Shown here: one piece after another, positions 24,933-33,260 of the stretch | Layout of the letters: every line of letters starts with the position of its first letter | Numbering within the stretch: the stretch's first letter is position 1 | Assembly: GCF_040545875.1 (NCBI RefSeq) | Contig: NZ_JBEPMR010000001.1 | DNA length: 64,000 bases | DNA from: Faecalicatena_A orotica | GTDB taxonomy: Bacteria > Bacillota > Clostridia > Lachnospirales > Lachnospiraceae | Direction: 5' to 3' (one strand) | Translations under genes and position numbers: made by a program | The notes under the pieces: model-generated | What the model saw: the letters and a program-made list of their open reading frames with translations, nothing else | The model's database searches: none | Told to the model about the DNA's origin: nothing

Positions 24933-26165
24933 TCAATATCTGTTGTCGAATATCCTCGTGGATTTCTTTTCACTCCGCGGCAGGTCCCCGATCGATACCG
25001 GCATGACGTTGACCGTGATTCCGATTTTGGCCTTGAACGCCTTTTTCACAGCGTCCTCTGCCTGCTTTTTATCTACGTTTTTGTTGATCTCTACAAACAG
25101 GGTACAGACATCTTTTCCATTCATATGATCCAGCATAAACTGGTACTCGCTGGACGCCTCCGGAACATCCTTTAACATCTCTTCGATCTGGCTCGGGAAT
25201 ATATTAACACCCTTGACTTTTACCATATCATCTGTTCTTCCGATCAGGGTATCGATCCTCGGGAATCTGGAACCGCATTTGCAGTCTCCCGGGATGAAGC
25301 GTGTCAGGTCATGGGTACGGTAACGCACAAGCGGGGCGCCCTGCTTGCGCAGTGTTGTAATCGCCAGTTCTCCAATTTCCCCGTCAGGCACATTTTTCCC
25401 AGTCTTTGGGTCCACGATTTCAAAGTAAAGGTAATCATCCCAGTAATGCATCCCGCATTCGTAATCACAGCTCATGGCGATTCCCGGTCCATAGACCTCA
25501 GTCAGGCCGTAAATGTCATACAGTTGTACACCCAGCTCTGCCGCGATGCGTTTTCTCATCTTCTCGCCCCAGCGTTCGGAACCGATCACACCTTTTTTCA
25601 AGTGTATTTTATCCGAAATCCCTTTTTTTGCGATCTCTTCCGCAAGAAGCAGTGCATAGGAGGATGTGGCACATAAGACGGTCGCCTTCATATCCTTCAT
25701 CATCCGGAGCTGCTTTTCTGTGTTGCCCGGGCCCATTGGGATCGTCATGGCTCCCAGATATTCCGCACCTGCCTGAAACCCGATCCCTGCCGTCCACAAA
25801 CCATACCCCGGTGTAATCTGGATTCTGTCGAGTGCCGTAATCCCAGCCATCTCATAACAGCGTGCAAACATTTTTGCCCAGTCTTCTACGTCCTTTTTTG
25901 TATAAGGAATGATAACCGGTGTGCCGGTTGTTCCTGAAGAAGAATGTATCCGCACGATTTCCTCATCCGGCACCGCCTGGAGTCCAAGCGGGTATGCCTC
26001 ACGAAGATCTCCCTTCCATGTAAAAGGCAGTGTTTCAAAATCCTCCTGTGTCTGGATTTTGGAAATGTCGATCTCCTTAAACTTTTCTTTATAAAAGCAG
26101 TCCTTCGATGTCAGCTGCTTCAGATTCTCTCTAATCAGCTCAAGCTGTAATTCTGTCATTCTCAT
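24933..26165 (-). CDS. paaK: Phenylacetate-CoA ligase family (aryl-acid CoA ligase)
   Basis: 410-residue ANL-superfamily adenylating enzyme. It has the ATP loop SSSGTTGTP at 75-83, the YGLTEVYGPG motif and the IGRTDDMVKVKGVNIFP hinge typical of PaaK. It would turn phenylacetate, indoleacetate or a related acid into its CoA thioester using ATP. AAAGGAGAACAG precedes the ATG. It lies 12 bp after iorB; the iorA-iorB-paaK trio is common in anaerobes and suggests that the acid comes from the aryl-acyl-CoA made by the oxidoreductase, or supplies it in reverse. Substrate specificity is not readable from sequence. Confidence 0.92.
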   Translation of the reverse strand: MRMTELQLELIRENLKQLTSKDCFYKEKFKEIDISKIQTQEDFETLPFTWKGDLREAYPLGLQAVPDEEIVRIHSSSGTTGTPVIIPYTKKDVEDWAKMFARCYEMAGITALDRIQITPGYGLWTAGIGFQAGAEYLGAMTIPMGPGNTEKQLRMMKDMKATVLCATSSYALLLAEEIAKKGISDKIHLKKGVIGSERWGEKMRKRIAAELGVQLYDIYGLTEVYGPGIAMSCDYECGMHYWDDYLYFEIVDPKTGKNVPDGEIGELAITTLRKQGAPLVRYRTHDLTRFIPGDCKCGSRFPRIDTLIGRTDDMVKVKGVNIFPSQIEEMLKDVPEASSEYQFMLDHMNGKDVCTLFVEINKNVDKKQAEDAVKKAFKAKIGITVNVMPVSIGDLPRSEKKSTRIFDNRY

Positions 26166-26177
26166 GTCTGTTCTCCT

Positions 26178-26777
26178 TTATAGCCTGTCAGCATGTTCGT
26201 ACGCCGCTTTTCCAAGTGCCAGTGCCTTTTTGTTCATCTCCAGGAAACGCTCCTTAACATTGCTGGTGACCGCCTTTTCCATTTCTTCCGAAGAAATATC
26301 CAATGCCCCGCTTGCAGCAGCGGCCCCAAGCAGCGCGACATTCAGTACCTTTGCGGAACCTGCCTGAAGGCAGAGTTCTTCCCCATCCAGTATCGCCAGA
26401 TTACTTACGTTTTTCTTCAGATACTGAATCATATCTTCCCCTTCATATGTACTTCCGCCCAGTGTATCTGTAACCGGCTTTACTGCCTTACTGCTTACAA
26501 TCACTGTGCCGCCTTCTTTCAGGTAAGGAAGGCAGCGCACCGCTTCTGCAGGTTCAAAAGCCAGCAGTATATCCGCAGTTTTCATCGGGATTAAGGGGGA
26601 ATGGATTTCTCCGCCCATCCGCACATGGCTTACGACCGAACCGCCGCGCTGTGCCATTCCGATCGTCTCGGTTGTACGTACAAACTTTCCCTGTTCCATA
26701 GCCGCAAAGGCAATTAGTTTGGAAGCCAGAACAACGCCCTGTCCTCCGACTCCGCATAGTAAACAACTTTTATTCAT
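26178..26777 (-). CDS. iorB: Indolepyruvate:ferredoxin oxidoreductase beta subunit
   Basis: 199 residues, the gamma-domain-type subunit of 2-oxoacid oxidoreductases. The opening CLLCGVGGQGVVLASKLIA is the family signature, followed by TTETIGMAQRGGSVVSHVR. It pairs with IorA to decarboxylate aryl-pyruvates oxidatively to aryl-acetyl-CoA, reducing ferredoxin. Its ATG overlaps the last eight bases of iorA, and GGAGGT lies within iorA. It is oxygen-sensitive chemistry and fits an anaerobe fermenting aromatic amino acids. Confidence 0.95.
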   Translation of the reverse strand: MNKSCLLCGVGGQGVVLASKLIAFAAMEQGKFVRTTETIGMAQRGGSVVSHVRMGGEIHSPLIPMKTADILLAFEPAEAVRCLPYLKEGGTVIVSSKAVKPVTDTLGGSTYEGEDMIQYLKKNVSNLAILDGEELCLQAGSAKVLNVALLGAAAASGALDISSEEMEKAVTSNVKERFLEMNKKALALGKAAYEHADRL

Positions 26778-28581
26778 TACATTCTACCTCCCCAATCGCA
26801 CCAGACGGACATACCTGGCTGCACAGGCCGCATCCATAGCACAGTGACGGTTCAATCACGACCGCACCATCATTCACTGCAATTGCCGGGCAGCCCAGCT
26901 GTGTGATACAAACCTTGCATTTCGTACAGGCATCCTGTTTCACTTCATATAACGTTCCGGGCTTTGACACGGCAATGCACGGTGACTTGAATATGATGGC
27001 ACGCACACCTTTTTCTCCGGCAGAACGTTTCACGGCATCCACCGCTTTATCCAGATCAAGCGGATCAACCGTCTCGATCCATGTCAGTCCGATACCTCTT
27101 AAAATATTTTCAATGCTGATCTTCGCCGCAACATCTCCCATCATTGTCACTCCTGTTCCCGGATGGGGCTGGTGTCCGGTCATGGCCGTTGTGGAATTAT
27201 CCAGTACAACCAGCACGATATCTGTCTGGTTATAAACCGCATTCACGACTCCTGTGATTCCGGAGGCAAAGAATGTAGAGTCCCCGATAAACGAGAAATT
27301 CACTGCATCCGGTTCTATAATGTGCAGCCCTTGGGCGATCGTCACATCTGCACCCATGCACAGGCAGGTATCTACCATATCAAGAGGCTTCGCATTTCCA
27401 AGCGTATAGCAGCCGATATCTCCACTGAATACGGCCTTTTTGCCCCGCATCGCTTTCTTAACGGCATAGAAAGAGGCTCTGTGGGGACACCCTGCACACA
27501 ATACAGGCGGTCTCACCGGCAGTGCCGGGGCCCTGTCAAGTTCCTCGCCCCCCTCTGTCTTATCATCCTCAATCCCCAGAAAACGATTCAGGTCACCGCG
27601 GATACTTTCTACACTGTTTTCCCCTGCATTCTTCGTATCATGGGTGAGTTTTCCACATATTTTTACATCCAGATGGTACTTACCCGCAATCTGGAGAAGT
27701 TCTTTCTCGATTACCGGGTCCAGTTCTTCCAGTACAAGCACTTCATCCAAATCCTCCAGAAACTCCTTCGCGAGCCGTTCCGGGAACGGATGAGGTGTAC
27801 CGATCTTCAAAAACGGAATATTCCCGTCTATCACTTCACTCGTATAAGCATATGACACACCGCCTGATACAACGCCCTTTCTTCCGCTTCCTTTTCTCAG
27901 CCGGTTCATCGGATAGGAAGAGAATACTTCTGACAGTTCCACGTTCCTTGCTTCTATTTTAATATGGTTCTGATAAGAAAGCCGCGGGAAGATGACCCAG
28001 CGCATCGTATCCTTGATAAACCCTTCGGGCTTTGGCACTTCTATTTTCGGAAGAAGTTCAATACTCACACAGGCATGGCAGATTCTCGTTGTCGGGCGGA
28101 ACAGAACCGGTGTCTGGTACTTCTCGGAATACTCGAAAGCATCCGCTATCATCAGATAGGCCTCCTCCGGTGAAGATGGGTCGAATACAGGCAGTTTTGA
28201 AAACTGTGCAAAATGTCTCGTATCCTGTTCCGTCTGGGAGGAAATCGGTCCCGGATCATCGGCAGACACGATGACCATGCCGCCCTTAACCCCCACATAG
28301 GCAAGGCTCATCAGCGGATCAGATGCGACATTTAAGCCGACCTGCTTCATCGTAACAAGAGTCCTCGCACCCGCATATGCGGCCCCTGCCCCGACTTCCA
28401 TCGCCGCCTTTTCATTCGTAGACCATTCTACATGGATACTTCCGTCATTCTGCTTTGCGATCGTCTCCAGAATCTCGGTGGAAGGCGTTCCCGGATAACC
28501 GGTTACCATCCTGACACCGGCCCGGACAGCACCCAGACCGATCGCCTCATTGCCCATAACAAGCTTTTTCTCAGTACTCAT
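26770..28581 (-). CDS. iorA: Indolepyruvate:ferredoxin oxidoreductase alpha subunit
   Basis: 603 residues. The N-terminal pyrimidine-binding domain starts KLVMGNEAIGLGAVRAGVRM. The thiamine-diphosphate domain has GDIGCYTLGNAKP and GDSTFF followed later by LDNSTTAMTG. The C-terminal ferredoxin domain carries two 4Fe-4S clusters: CTKCKVC with a variant fourth-Cys spacing (ITQLGCP), and CYGCGLCSQVCP. It transfers electrons from the keto acid to ferredoxin. It is first gene of the iorA-iorB-paaK unit, with AAAGGAG before the ATG and a plausible promoter upstream. Confidence 0.96.
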   Translation of the reverse strand: MSTEKKLVMGNEAIGLGAVRAGVRMVTGYPGTPSTEILETIAKQNDGSIHVEWSTNEKAAMEVGAGAAYAGARTLVTMKQVGLNVASDPLMSLAYVGVKGGMVIVSADDPGPISSQTEQDTRHFAQFSKLPVFDPSSPEEAYLMIADAFEYSEKYQTPVLFRPTTRICHACVSIELLPKIEVPKPEGFIKDTMRWVIFPRLSYQNHIKIEARNVELSEVFSSYPMNRLRKGSGRKGVVSGGVSYAYTSEVIDGNIPFLKIGTPHPFPERLAKEFLEDLDEVLVLEELDPVIEKELLQIAGKYHLDVKICGKLTHDTKNAGENSVESIRGDLNRFLGIEDDKTEGGEELDRAPALPVRPPVLCAGCPHRASFYAVKKAMRGKKAVFSGDIGCYTLGNAKPLDMVDTCLCMGADVTIAQGLHIIEPDAVNFSFIGDSTFFASGITGVVNAVYNQTDIVLVVLDNSTTAMTGHQPHPGTGVTMMGDVAAKISIENILRGIGLTWIETVDPLDLDKAVDAVKRSAGEKGVRAIIFKSPCIAVSKPGTLYEVKQDACTKCKVCITQLGCPAIAVNDGAVVIEPSLCYGCGLCSQVCPSGAIGEVECNE

Positions 28582-28624
28582 ACTATGTATTACTCCTTTG
28601 CTTTATCAAACGTCTCATTTTGAT

Positions 28625-28653
28625 ATTTTACCACATTAAAGTTGAAAAATCCA
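28625..28653 (-). promoter_or_regulatory. Probable promoter of iorA
   Basis: Minus-strand TGGATT, 17-bp spacer, TAAAAT, with TGG in front of the -10 (extended type). It lies about 45 bp before the start codon. Confidence 0.5.
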
Positions 28654-28678
28654 TATGTAAGTAGTTCGGGTATAAACT

Positions 28679-28746
28679 AACAGCAGGACTTACGCCCTGC
28701 TGTTAACCCTGCAGACTCATTCCGTCCCTGCGGGACAGGGGTCTGC
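28679..28746 (-). terminator. Structured 3' region after the lipoprotein gene
   Basis: Two hairpins: GCAGAC/GTCTGC (28711-28716 with 28741-28746) enclosing GTCCCTGCGGGAC, and AACAGCAGG/CCTGCTGTT (28679-28687 with 28696-28704), followed by a loose T-rich tail on the minus strand. It probably ends transcription from the lipoprotein side before iorA. Confidence 0.55.
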
Positions 28747-28751
28747 TTTCT

Positions 28752-29090
28752 CTATCGGTTATTTGTTGTATCGTCTGCTTTGTTGTCGTCATTTACATTT
28801 TTGTCGTTTGTGTTTCTGTCATTTAAGTTATCCTTTTCAGGACCGTTGTTATCTGTCAGATCATCTGCTGCATTGTCAACGCCGTCTGTGATATCGTCTA
28901 CTGCATCATCAACAACTCCATCACCGTTTTTATCCCTTGTTCCAGTACCATCGGTAGCATCATTTGTGTCACTGCTGTTTGTTGTATTGTTTGCGCCATC
29001 ATTTGTATTCTTGTCTGTACCACATGCAGTAACACCGCAGAGAACTCCTGCACACATCATTAATAATAAAAACTTTTTAATTTTTTTCAT
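28752..29090 (-). CDS. Small Asp/Asn-rich lipoprotein
   Basis: 112 residues from the ATG at 29090 with GGGAG upstream. Signal peptide MKKIKKFLLLMMCAGVLCG is followed by the lipobox VTAC (Cys23). The rest is low-complexity Asp/Asn/Thr, including GTRDKNGDGVVDD, which looks like one isolated calcium-binding dockerin/EF-type loop. There is no recognised fold. It should sit on the outer face of the membrane as an acidic, disordered chain. Downstream of the sigma factor and membrane protein genes on the same strand, but separated from the latter by 86 bp. Confidence 0.7.
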   Translation of the reverse strand: MKKIKKFLLLMMCAGVLCGVTACGTDKNTNDGANNTTNSSDTNDATDGTGTRDKNGDGVVDDAVDDITDGVDNAADDLTDNNGPEKDNLNDRNTNDKNVNDDNKADDTTNNR

Positions 29091-29176
29091 TTTGTTTCTC
29101 CCTTTCCACAAATATTCTTGTGTTAGTAATATTTGCAATTTCGGGATCTTTATGTGTGGGAAAAATTTCTATATTT

Positions 29177-29512
29177 TTATTTTCTTCTGATAAATTCATA
29201 AAATGCAAAGATGATTGATACTACAGTCAGCACAGATACAATCAGTTCTGACATATTATTTGCATAATCAGTCATCTGGGGCTGCACAGCTCCTAGAATA
29301 AAAAAGTATACGGTCCAGATCAGTCCCAATACTAAGATCAGCAGTGTGAAAAATGTTAAAAAACGTGAGCCTGCTTTCCATAATTTCTGATATAATAATT
29401 TCTGCTTCTCCGTATATTCCTTTTTCCTTATCCGGCTCTTAATTGCACCACATATGACTCCTGCTATTGTACCGACAGACAGGCAGACACATAATAAATA
29501 TATTTTATGCAT
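29177..29512 (-). CDS. Small integral membrane protein of unknown function
   Basis: 111 residues with three hydrophobic segments (about 5-22, 50-77 and 85-105) separated by a basic loop rich in Lys (KSRIRKKEYTEKQK). No family recognised. The ATG at 29512 overlaps the last eight bases of the sigma factor gene and has AGGAAATA just upstream, so it is translated from the sigma transcript. That position makes it a candidate partner or regulator of the sigma factor, but this is only inference; it does not resemble a known anti-sigma factor. Confidence 0.65.
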   Translation of the reverse strand: MHKIYLLCVCLSVGTIAGVICGAIKSRIRKKEYTEKQKLLYQKLWKAGSRFLTFFTLLILVLGLIWTVYFFILGAVQPQMTDYANNMSELIVSVLTVVSIIFAFYEFIRRK

Positions 29513-30371
29513 TATTTCCTGCCGCCTCCCGCAGTTTCTGCATGGCGCGCTCTTCTATCTGGCGGATGCGTTCTCTGGTAACATTCATCATTCCGCCGAC
29601 ATCCTCCAGTGTATGGGCCTTTCCATCCTCAAGACCGAATCTCAGGCGGATGACTTTCTGCTCTTTTTCACTGAGTTTTTCCAAAAGCTGTGCCACTTCT
29701 TCCTTGCGGATCAGGGATGCGACCGCATCCTCGGGCGTCTTTTCTTCCTCATCCTCTATGAAATCCTCAAGGCTGGATTCACCATCCTCGCCGACCGGAG
29801 TTTCCAGAGACAGGGGGTTTTTAAGCAGTGCCTGTATATTCTCTACTTCTTCTGCCGTCCTATCCCCAAGTCTTTTAGCGATCTCTCCTGAAGTCGCATC
29901 TCTTCCTAGTTCCTGCTTTAATAACTGAGCCGTCTTCTGGACTTTTCTCATATTTTCTGCCACATGGACCGGAACCCGGATCTCATGGGACTGTTCATCT
30001 ATCGCACGCATAATGGCTTCCTTGATCCACCACGACGCATAGGTGGAGAAACGGTTCCCCTTCGTGTAGTCAAACTTCTCGACCGCACGCATCAAACCGA
30101 TATTACCTTCCTGGATCAGGTCCATAAACTGCATGCCTCTCCCAGAATAATGTCTGGCTATGGATACGACAAGGCGCAGATTCGCCTCCTCCAGCTGCCG
30201 TCTCGCATCCGGGTCGCCTTTTGCGATCAGTTTTCCCAGTTCCTGCTCCTGTCCGGCATCCAGAAGTGGTATCTGCCCGATCTCTTTTAAATAAATCTTC
30301 AGCGGCTCTGTTGCCTCCACATCTTCCGGAATGGATAAATCATCTGTCAAAAATTCTTCGTTATTCTCCAT
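29505..30371 (-). CDS. Short primary-like RNA polymerase sigma factor (group 2 sigma-70)
   Basis: 288 residues, close to RpoD but lacking region 1.1 and the non-conserved region. Seen: region 1.2 (EPLKIYLKEIGQIPLL), region 2 with LRLVVSIARHYSGRGM and GNRFSTYASWWIKEAI, region 3 with EIRVPVHVAENMRKV, and the region 4 helix-turn-helix LEDVGGMMNVTRERIRQIEE. It should recognise ordinary -35/-10 promoters under particular conditions. It lies 21 bp after fbp, not beside dnaG as the housekeeping gene usually does, so a second, alternative primary-type sigma is likely. The next gene overlaps its stop. Confidence 0.88.
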   Translation of the reverse strand: MENNEEFLTDDLSIPEDVEATEPLKIYLKEIGQIPLLDAGQEQELGKLIAKGDPDARRQLEEANLRLVVSIARHYSGRGMQFMDLIQEGNIGLMRAVEKFDYTKGNRFSTYASWWIKEAIMRAIDEQSHEIRVPVHVAENMRKVQKTAQLLKQELGRDATSGEIAKRLGDRTAEEVENIQALLKNPLSLETPVGEDGESSLEDFIEDEEEKTPEDAVASLIRKEEVAQLLEKLSEKEQKVIRLRFGLEDGKAHTLEDVGGMMNVTRERIRQIEERAMQKLREAAGNNA

Positions 30372-30392
30372 ACTGTCCCTAATACCTTTCGC

Positions 30393-32345
30393 CTATATCT
30401 TTTCGATAATCTCACCGCTTCGGTAAGCAGCCAGAAGACGTTCCAGATCTTCCACCTGTTCTTTTAAATCTTTTCCGATATCCGTATCTCCTACAAGCCG
30501 CCGTTCCATAACTCTTTTGACAACCATATATTCCGAATGAATATCACTTTCCTTCTGGATCGCCGCCTCCGTTGATTCAAACGGCTCATGCGCAACTAAA
30601 AGCAGTCCATAGGAATTGTAAATCAGAGTGTAGCCGGCAATGCCGGTCTCCTGCTGGTATGCCTTGGAAAATCCGCCGTCAATTACCAGCACCTTGCCGT
30701 CACATTTGATCGGACTTTCACCGTTCTTGCGCTTCACCGGGACATGTCCGTTCACGATGTGGCCGCCGTCCGGGTCAAGGCCAAATTCTTTCATAATATT
30801 ATCCACAACCTCTTCCTTCTCCAGAAGGAAGTAGTAAGGATTTTTTTTCTCTATATGTGTCTCTTTCTCCGCAAGGAAGTATCTCTCAAAAGTCGCCATC
30901 TTATCCTTCCCAAACAGTGGTGAATTGGGATGGAGCCAGATGTACCACATCATATCCCTGCCGTTATCCCTGTCCTCCTCGTCAAGTGCAAAAAATCCTT
31001 TTCTGAGGTAACGGTCCAGGGCATCATAAAGCGTACGCCCTTTAAACTTTCTTCCGAACAATTCTACTTCCTTTAAGCTGCCGTCATCGTTCAGCGGCAC
31101 GCATCCATGATACAGGAGGTTATTATTATATACCTTGTAAAGGCCGCCCTTGGCAAGCAGAAAACGCATGTGCTCCTGAAGCTTTTCGCACCCAAGGAAG
31201 GCGCGTTCCAGACGTTCCATGACTTCTTCCTCTTCCGCCGAAAGTTTATATGGGTCCTTCGGGTCTATCGTCGGAAAATTCGTATCAAGAAGCTGGTATT
31301 CCTTCCCGTTCAGGGTGATGGTTCCCTTTTCATAATCGATCCGGTGCAGAAGCGCCCGGTCATCCAGATGGAAATCCTTCTGCCTCTTAATAATCTGTCC
31401 TTCCACCTTGAACTGCAGGATAGAAATTGCCTTGTGCATGCGCAGGTCCATCTCCATCTCGGCCTTATTCGCCTTCTCCTGTCCCTTCAAAGTAAAGCAG
31501 GTACACGGGTCATCACCATAGGTACGGATTGCAAACGTGGCCAGTGGCAGAAGGTTAATCCCGTAACCATCCTCCAGAATATCCAGATTCCCATATCTGG
31601 CACAGATCCGGATGACATTGGCGATACATCCGCGCTGTCCTGTCGCAGCCCCCATCCAGAGTACATCGTGGTTCCCCCACTGGATATCAATAGAATGATA
31701 ACTCATCAGTTTATCCATGATAATATGGGGGCCCGGCCCTCTGTCATAAATGTCTCCGACGATATGTAAGTGGTCCACGACAAGCCGCTGGATTAGTTCA
31801 GATATTGCAACGATAAATTCTTCCGCACGTCCGATTCTTATGATGGTCATAATAATTTCATTATAGTAAGATTCCTTATCACTGAGTTCCCCCTTCTCCG
31901 TGATCAGTTCCTCGATGACATAGGCAAAATCTTTCGGCAGGGCCTTACGCACTTTCGAACGGGTATACTTGCTCGCCGCACGCTTGCTCACCTCGATAAG
32001 ACGGTACAGATTGATCTTGTACCAGTCCTCCATATTGCTCTCCACCTTCTTTACCTGTGCCATCTTATCCTTCGGATAATAGATCAGCGTAGCCAGAGAC
32101 TGCTTGTCCCTTGAACTTAAGGTATTGCCGAACACGTCGTCAATCTTTCTTCTTACAGAACCTGAACCGTTCTTCAGCACATGGGAAAATGCCTCGTATT
32201 CCCCGTGGATATCCGTCAGGAAATGCTCGGTCCCCTTTGGCAGGTTCAGGATCGCCTGCAGATTAATAATCTCCGTCGATGCCGCAGCAATCGTCGGATA
32301 CAAATCAGAAAGACGCTCCAGATATCTTGTCTCCAGATTTTTCAT
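30393..32345 (-). CDS. fbp: Fructose-1,6-bisphosphatase, class III
   Basis: 650 residues, typical of the large Firmicutes class III enzyme of gluconeogenesis, a calcineurin-like metallophosphatase unrelated to class I. Seen: N-terminal FLTDIHGEYEAF, metal-binding GDIYDRGPG and GNHDVLWMGAA, and later NGHVPVKRKNGESP and VIDGGFSKAYQ. AGGAGG precedes the ATG. It lies 28 bp after dapB and 21 bp before the sigma gene on the same strand, so the three are probably one transcript although they share no pathway. Confidence 0.97.
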   Translation of the reverse strand: MKNLETRYLERLSDLYPTIAAASTEIINLQAILNLPKGTEHFLTDIHGEYEAFSHVLKNGSGSVRRKIDDVFGNTLSSRDKQSLATLIYYPKDKMAQVKKVESNMEDWYKINLYRLIEVSKRAASKYTRSKVRKALPKDFAYVIEELITEKGELSDKESYYNEIIMTIIRIGRAEEFIVAISELIQRLVVDHLHIVGDIYDRGPGPHIIMDKLMSYHSIDIQWGNHDVLWMGAATGQRGCIANVIRICARYGNLDILEDGYGINLLPLATFAIRTYGDDPCTCFTLKGQEKANKAEMEMDLRMHKAISILQFKVEGQIIKRQKDFHLDDRALLHRIDYEKGTITLNGKEYQLLDTNFPTIDPKDPYKLSAEEEEVMERLERAFLGCEKLQEHMRFLLAKGGLYKVYNNNLLYHGCVPLNDDGSLKEVELFGRKFKGRTLYDALDRYLRKGFFALDEEDRDNGRDMMWYIWLHPNSPLFGKDKMATFERYFLAEKETHIEKKNPYYFLLEKEEVVDNIMKEFGLDPDGGHIVNGHVPVKRKNGESPIKCDGKVLVIDGGFSKAYQQETGIAGYTLIYNSYGLLLVAHEPFESTEAAIQKESDIHSEYMVVKRVMERRLVGDTDIGKDLKEQVEDLERLLAAYRSGEIIEKI

Positions 32346-32373
32346 AATACTTCCTCCTAAATCCCCCGTGTGA

Positions 32374-33132
32374 TTAAAACTGAATCACATCACTCATATC
32401 ATACATGCCAGCCGGCTGCCCTGCCAGGAATTTAGCCGCCTCAACAGCACCTTTTCCGAAAACACTTCTGGAATATGCGGTATGTCTGAACTCGATCACC
32501 TCATCCGGTCCGGCAAAAATCACTTCATGATCCCCGACAATGGTTCCTCCGCGTACCGCCGAGATTCCCATCTCTTTTGCATCTCTTTTTCTGCGTACCT
32601 GGCTGCGGTCATATACATAAGTATACTCCCCGTTTAATGCTTCATTCATGGAATCTGCCAGAGCCAGGGCTGTTCCGCTCGGTGCGTCGAGTTTCTGGTT
32701 GTGGTGCCGCTCCACCAGTTCGATGTCATACCCTGCGGGTCCGAGCACCTTGGCCGCATCTTTCAGCAGTTTCAAAAGGAGGTTGATTCCCACCGACATA
32801 TTTGCAGACTTCAAAACCGCTACTTTTTTAGAAACTTCTTCCACTTTCCTGAGCTGCTCTTCTGAAAGGCCCGTTGTACAGAGTACGACCGGCACCTGCT
32901 TTTCCACGCAGTAATCAAGCAGGGCATCGACTGCCCCTGCGTTTGAAAAGTCAATTGCAACATCCACATCCACGTCACACGCACTGATACTTTCGAAAAC
33001 CGGATAGTCATTGGCAGTCCCGGTATACGCATCCACACCCGCGGCAATCTCCAGCTTCTCGTCCTCTTTGACCAGCCCTGTGATCATCCGCCCCATTTTC
33101 CCATTACATCCGTGCATTAAAACTTTAATCAT
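32374..33132 (-). CDS. dapB: 4-hydroxy-tetrahydrodipicolinate reductase
   Basis: 252 residues. It reduces the DapA product with NAD(P)H on the way to diaminopimelate and lysine. Seen: nucleotide-binding HGCNGKMGRM from residue 7, and the catalytic/substrate motif ERHHNQKLDAPSGTA, with the shuttling histidine pair and lysine. AGGAGG precedes the ATG. It follows dapA on the same strand, but a strong terminator-like hairpin lies between them. Confidence 0.97.
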   Translation of the reverse strand: MIKVLMHGCNGKMGRMITGLVKEDEKLEIAAGVDAYTGTANDYPVFESISACDVDVDVAIDFSNAGAVDALLDYCVEKQVPVVLCTTGLSEEQLRKVEEVSKKVAVLKSANMSVGINLLLKLLKDAAKVLGPAGYDIELVERHHNQKLDAPSGTALALADSMNEALNGEYTYVYDRSQVRRKRDAKEMGISAVRGGTIVGDHEVIFAGPDEVIEFRHTAYSRSVFGKGAVEAAKFLAGQPAGMYDMSDVIQF

Positions 33133-33188
33133 TTTTAACTCCTCCTGTGTATTTTCATGTTTTTTTCACATTAGATTGCTTCTGATAT

Positions 33189-33239
33189 AAAAAAGGATAC
33201 CACATTTGAGTACTTTACTCAACTTATGATATCCCTTTA
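33189..33239 (-). terminator. Strong terminator-like hairpin between dapA and dapB
   Basis: On the minus strand AAAGGGATA...TTGAGTA pairs with TACTCAA...GGTATCCTTT and runs into TTTTTT. It should end most dapA transcripts, so dapB expression depends on read-through or its own promoter. Confidence 0.75.
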
Positions 33240-33260
33240 ACAAACATAAATTTCCTTTAA

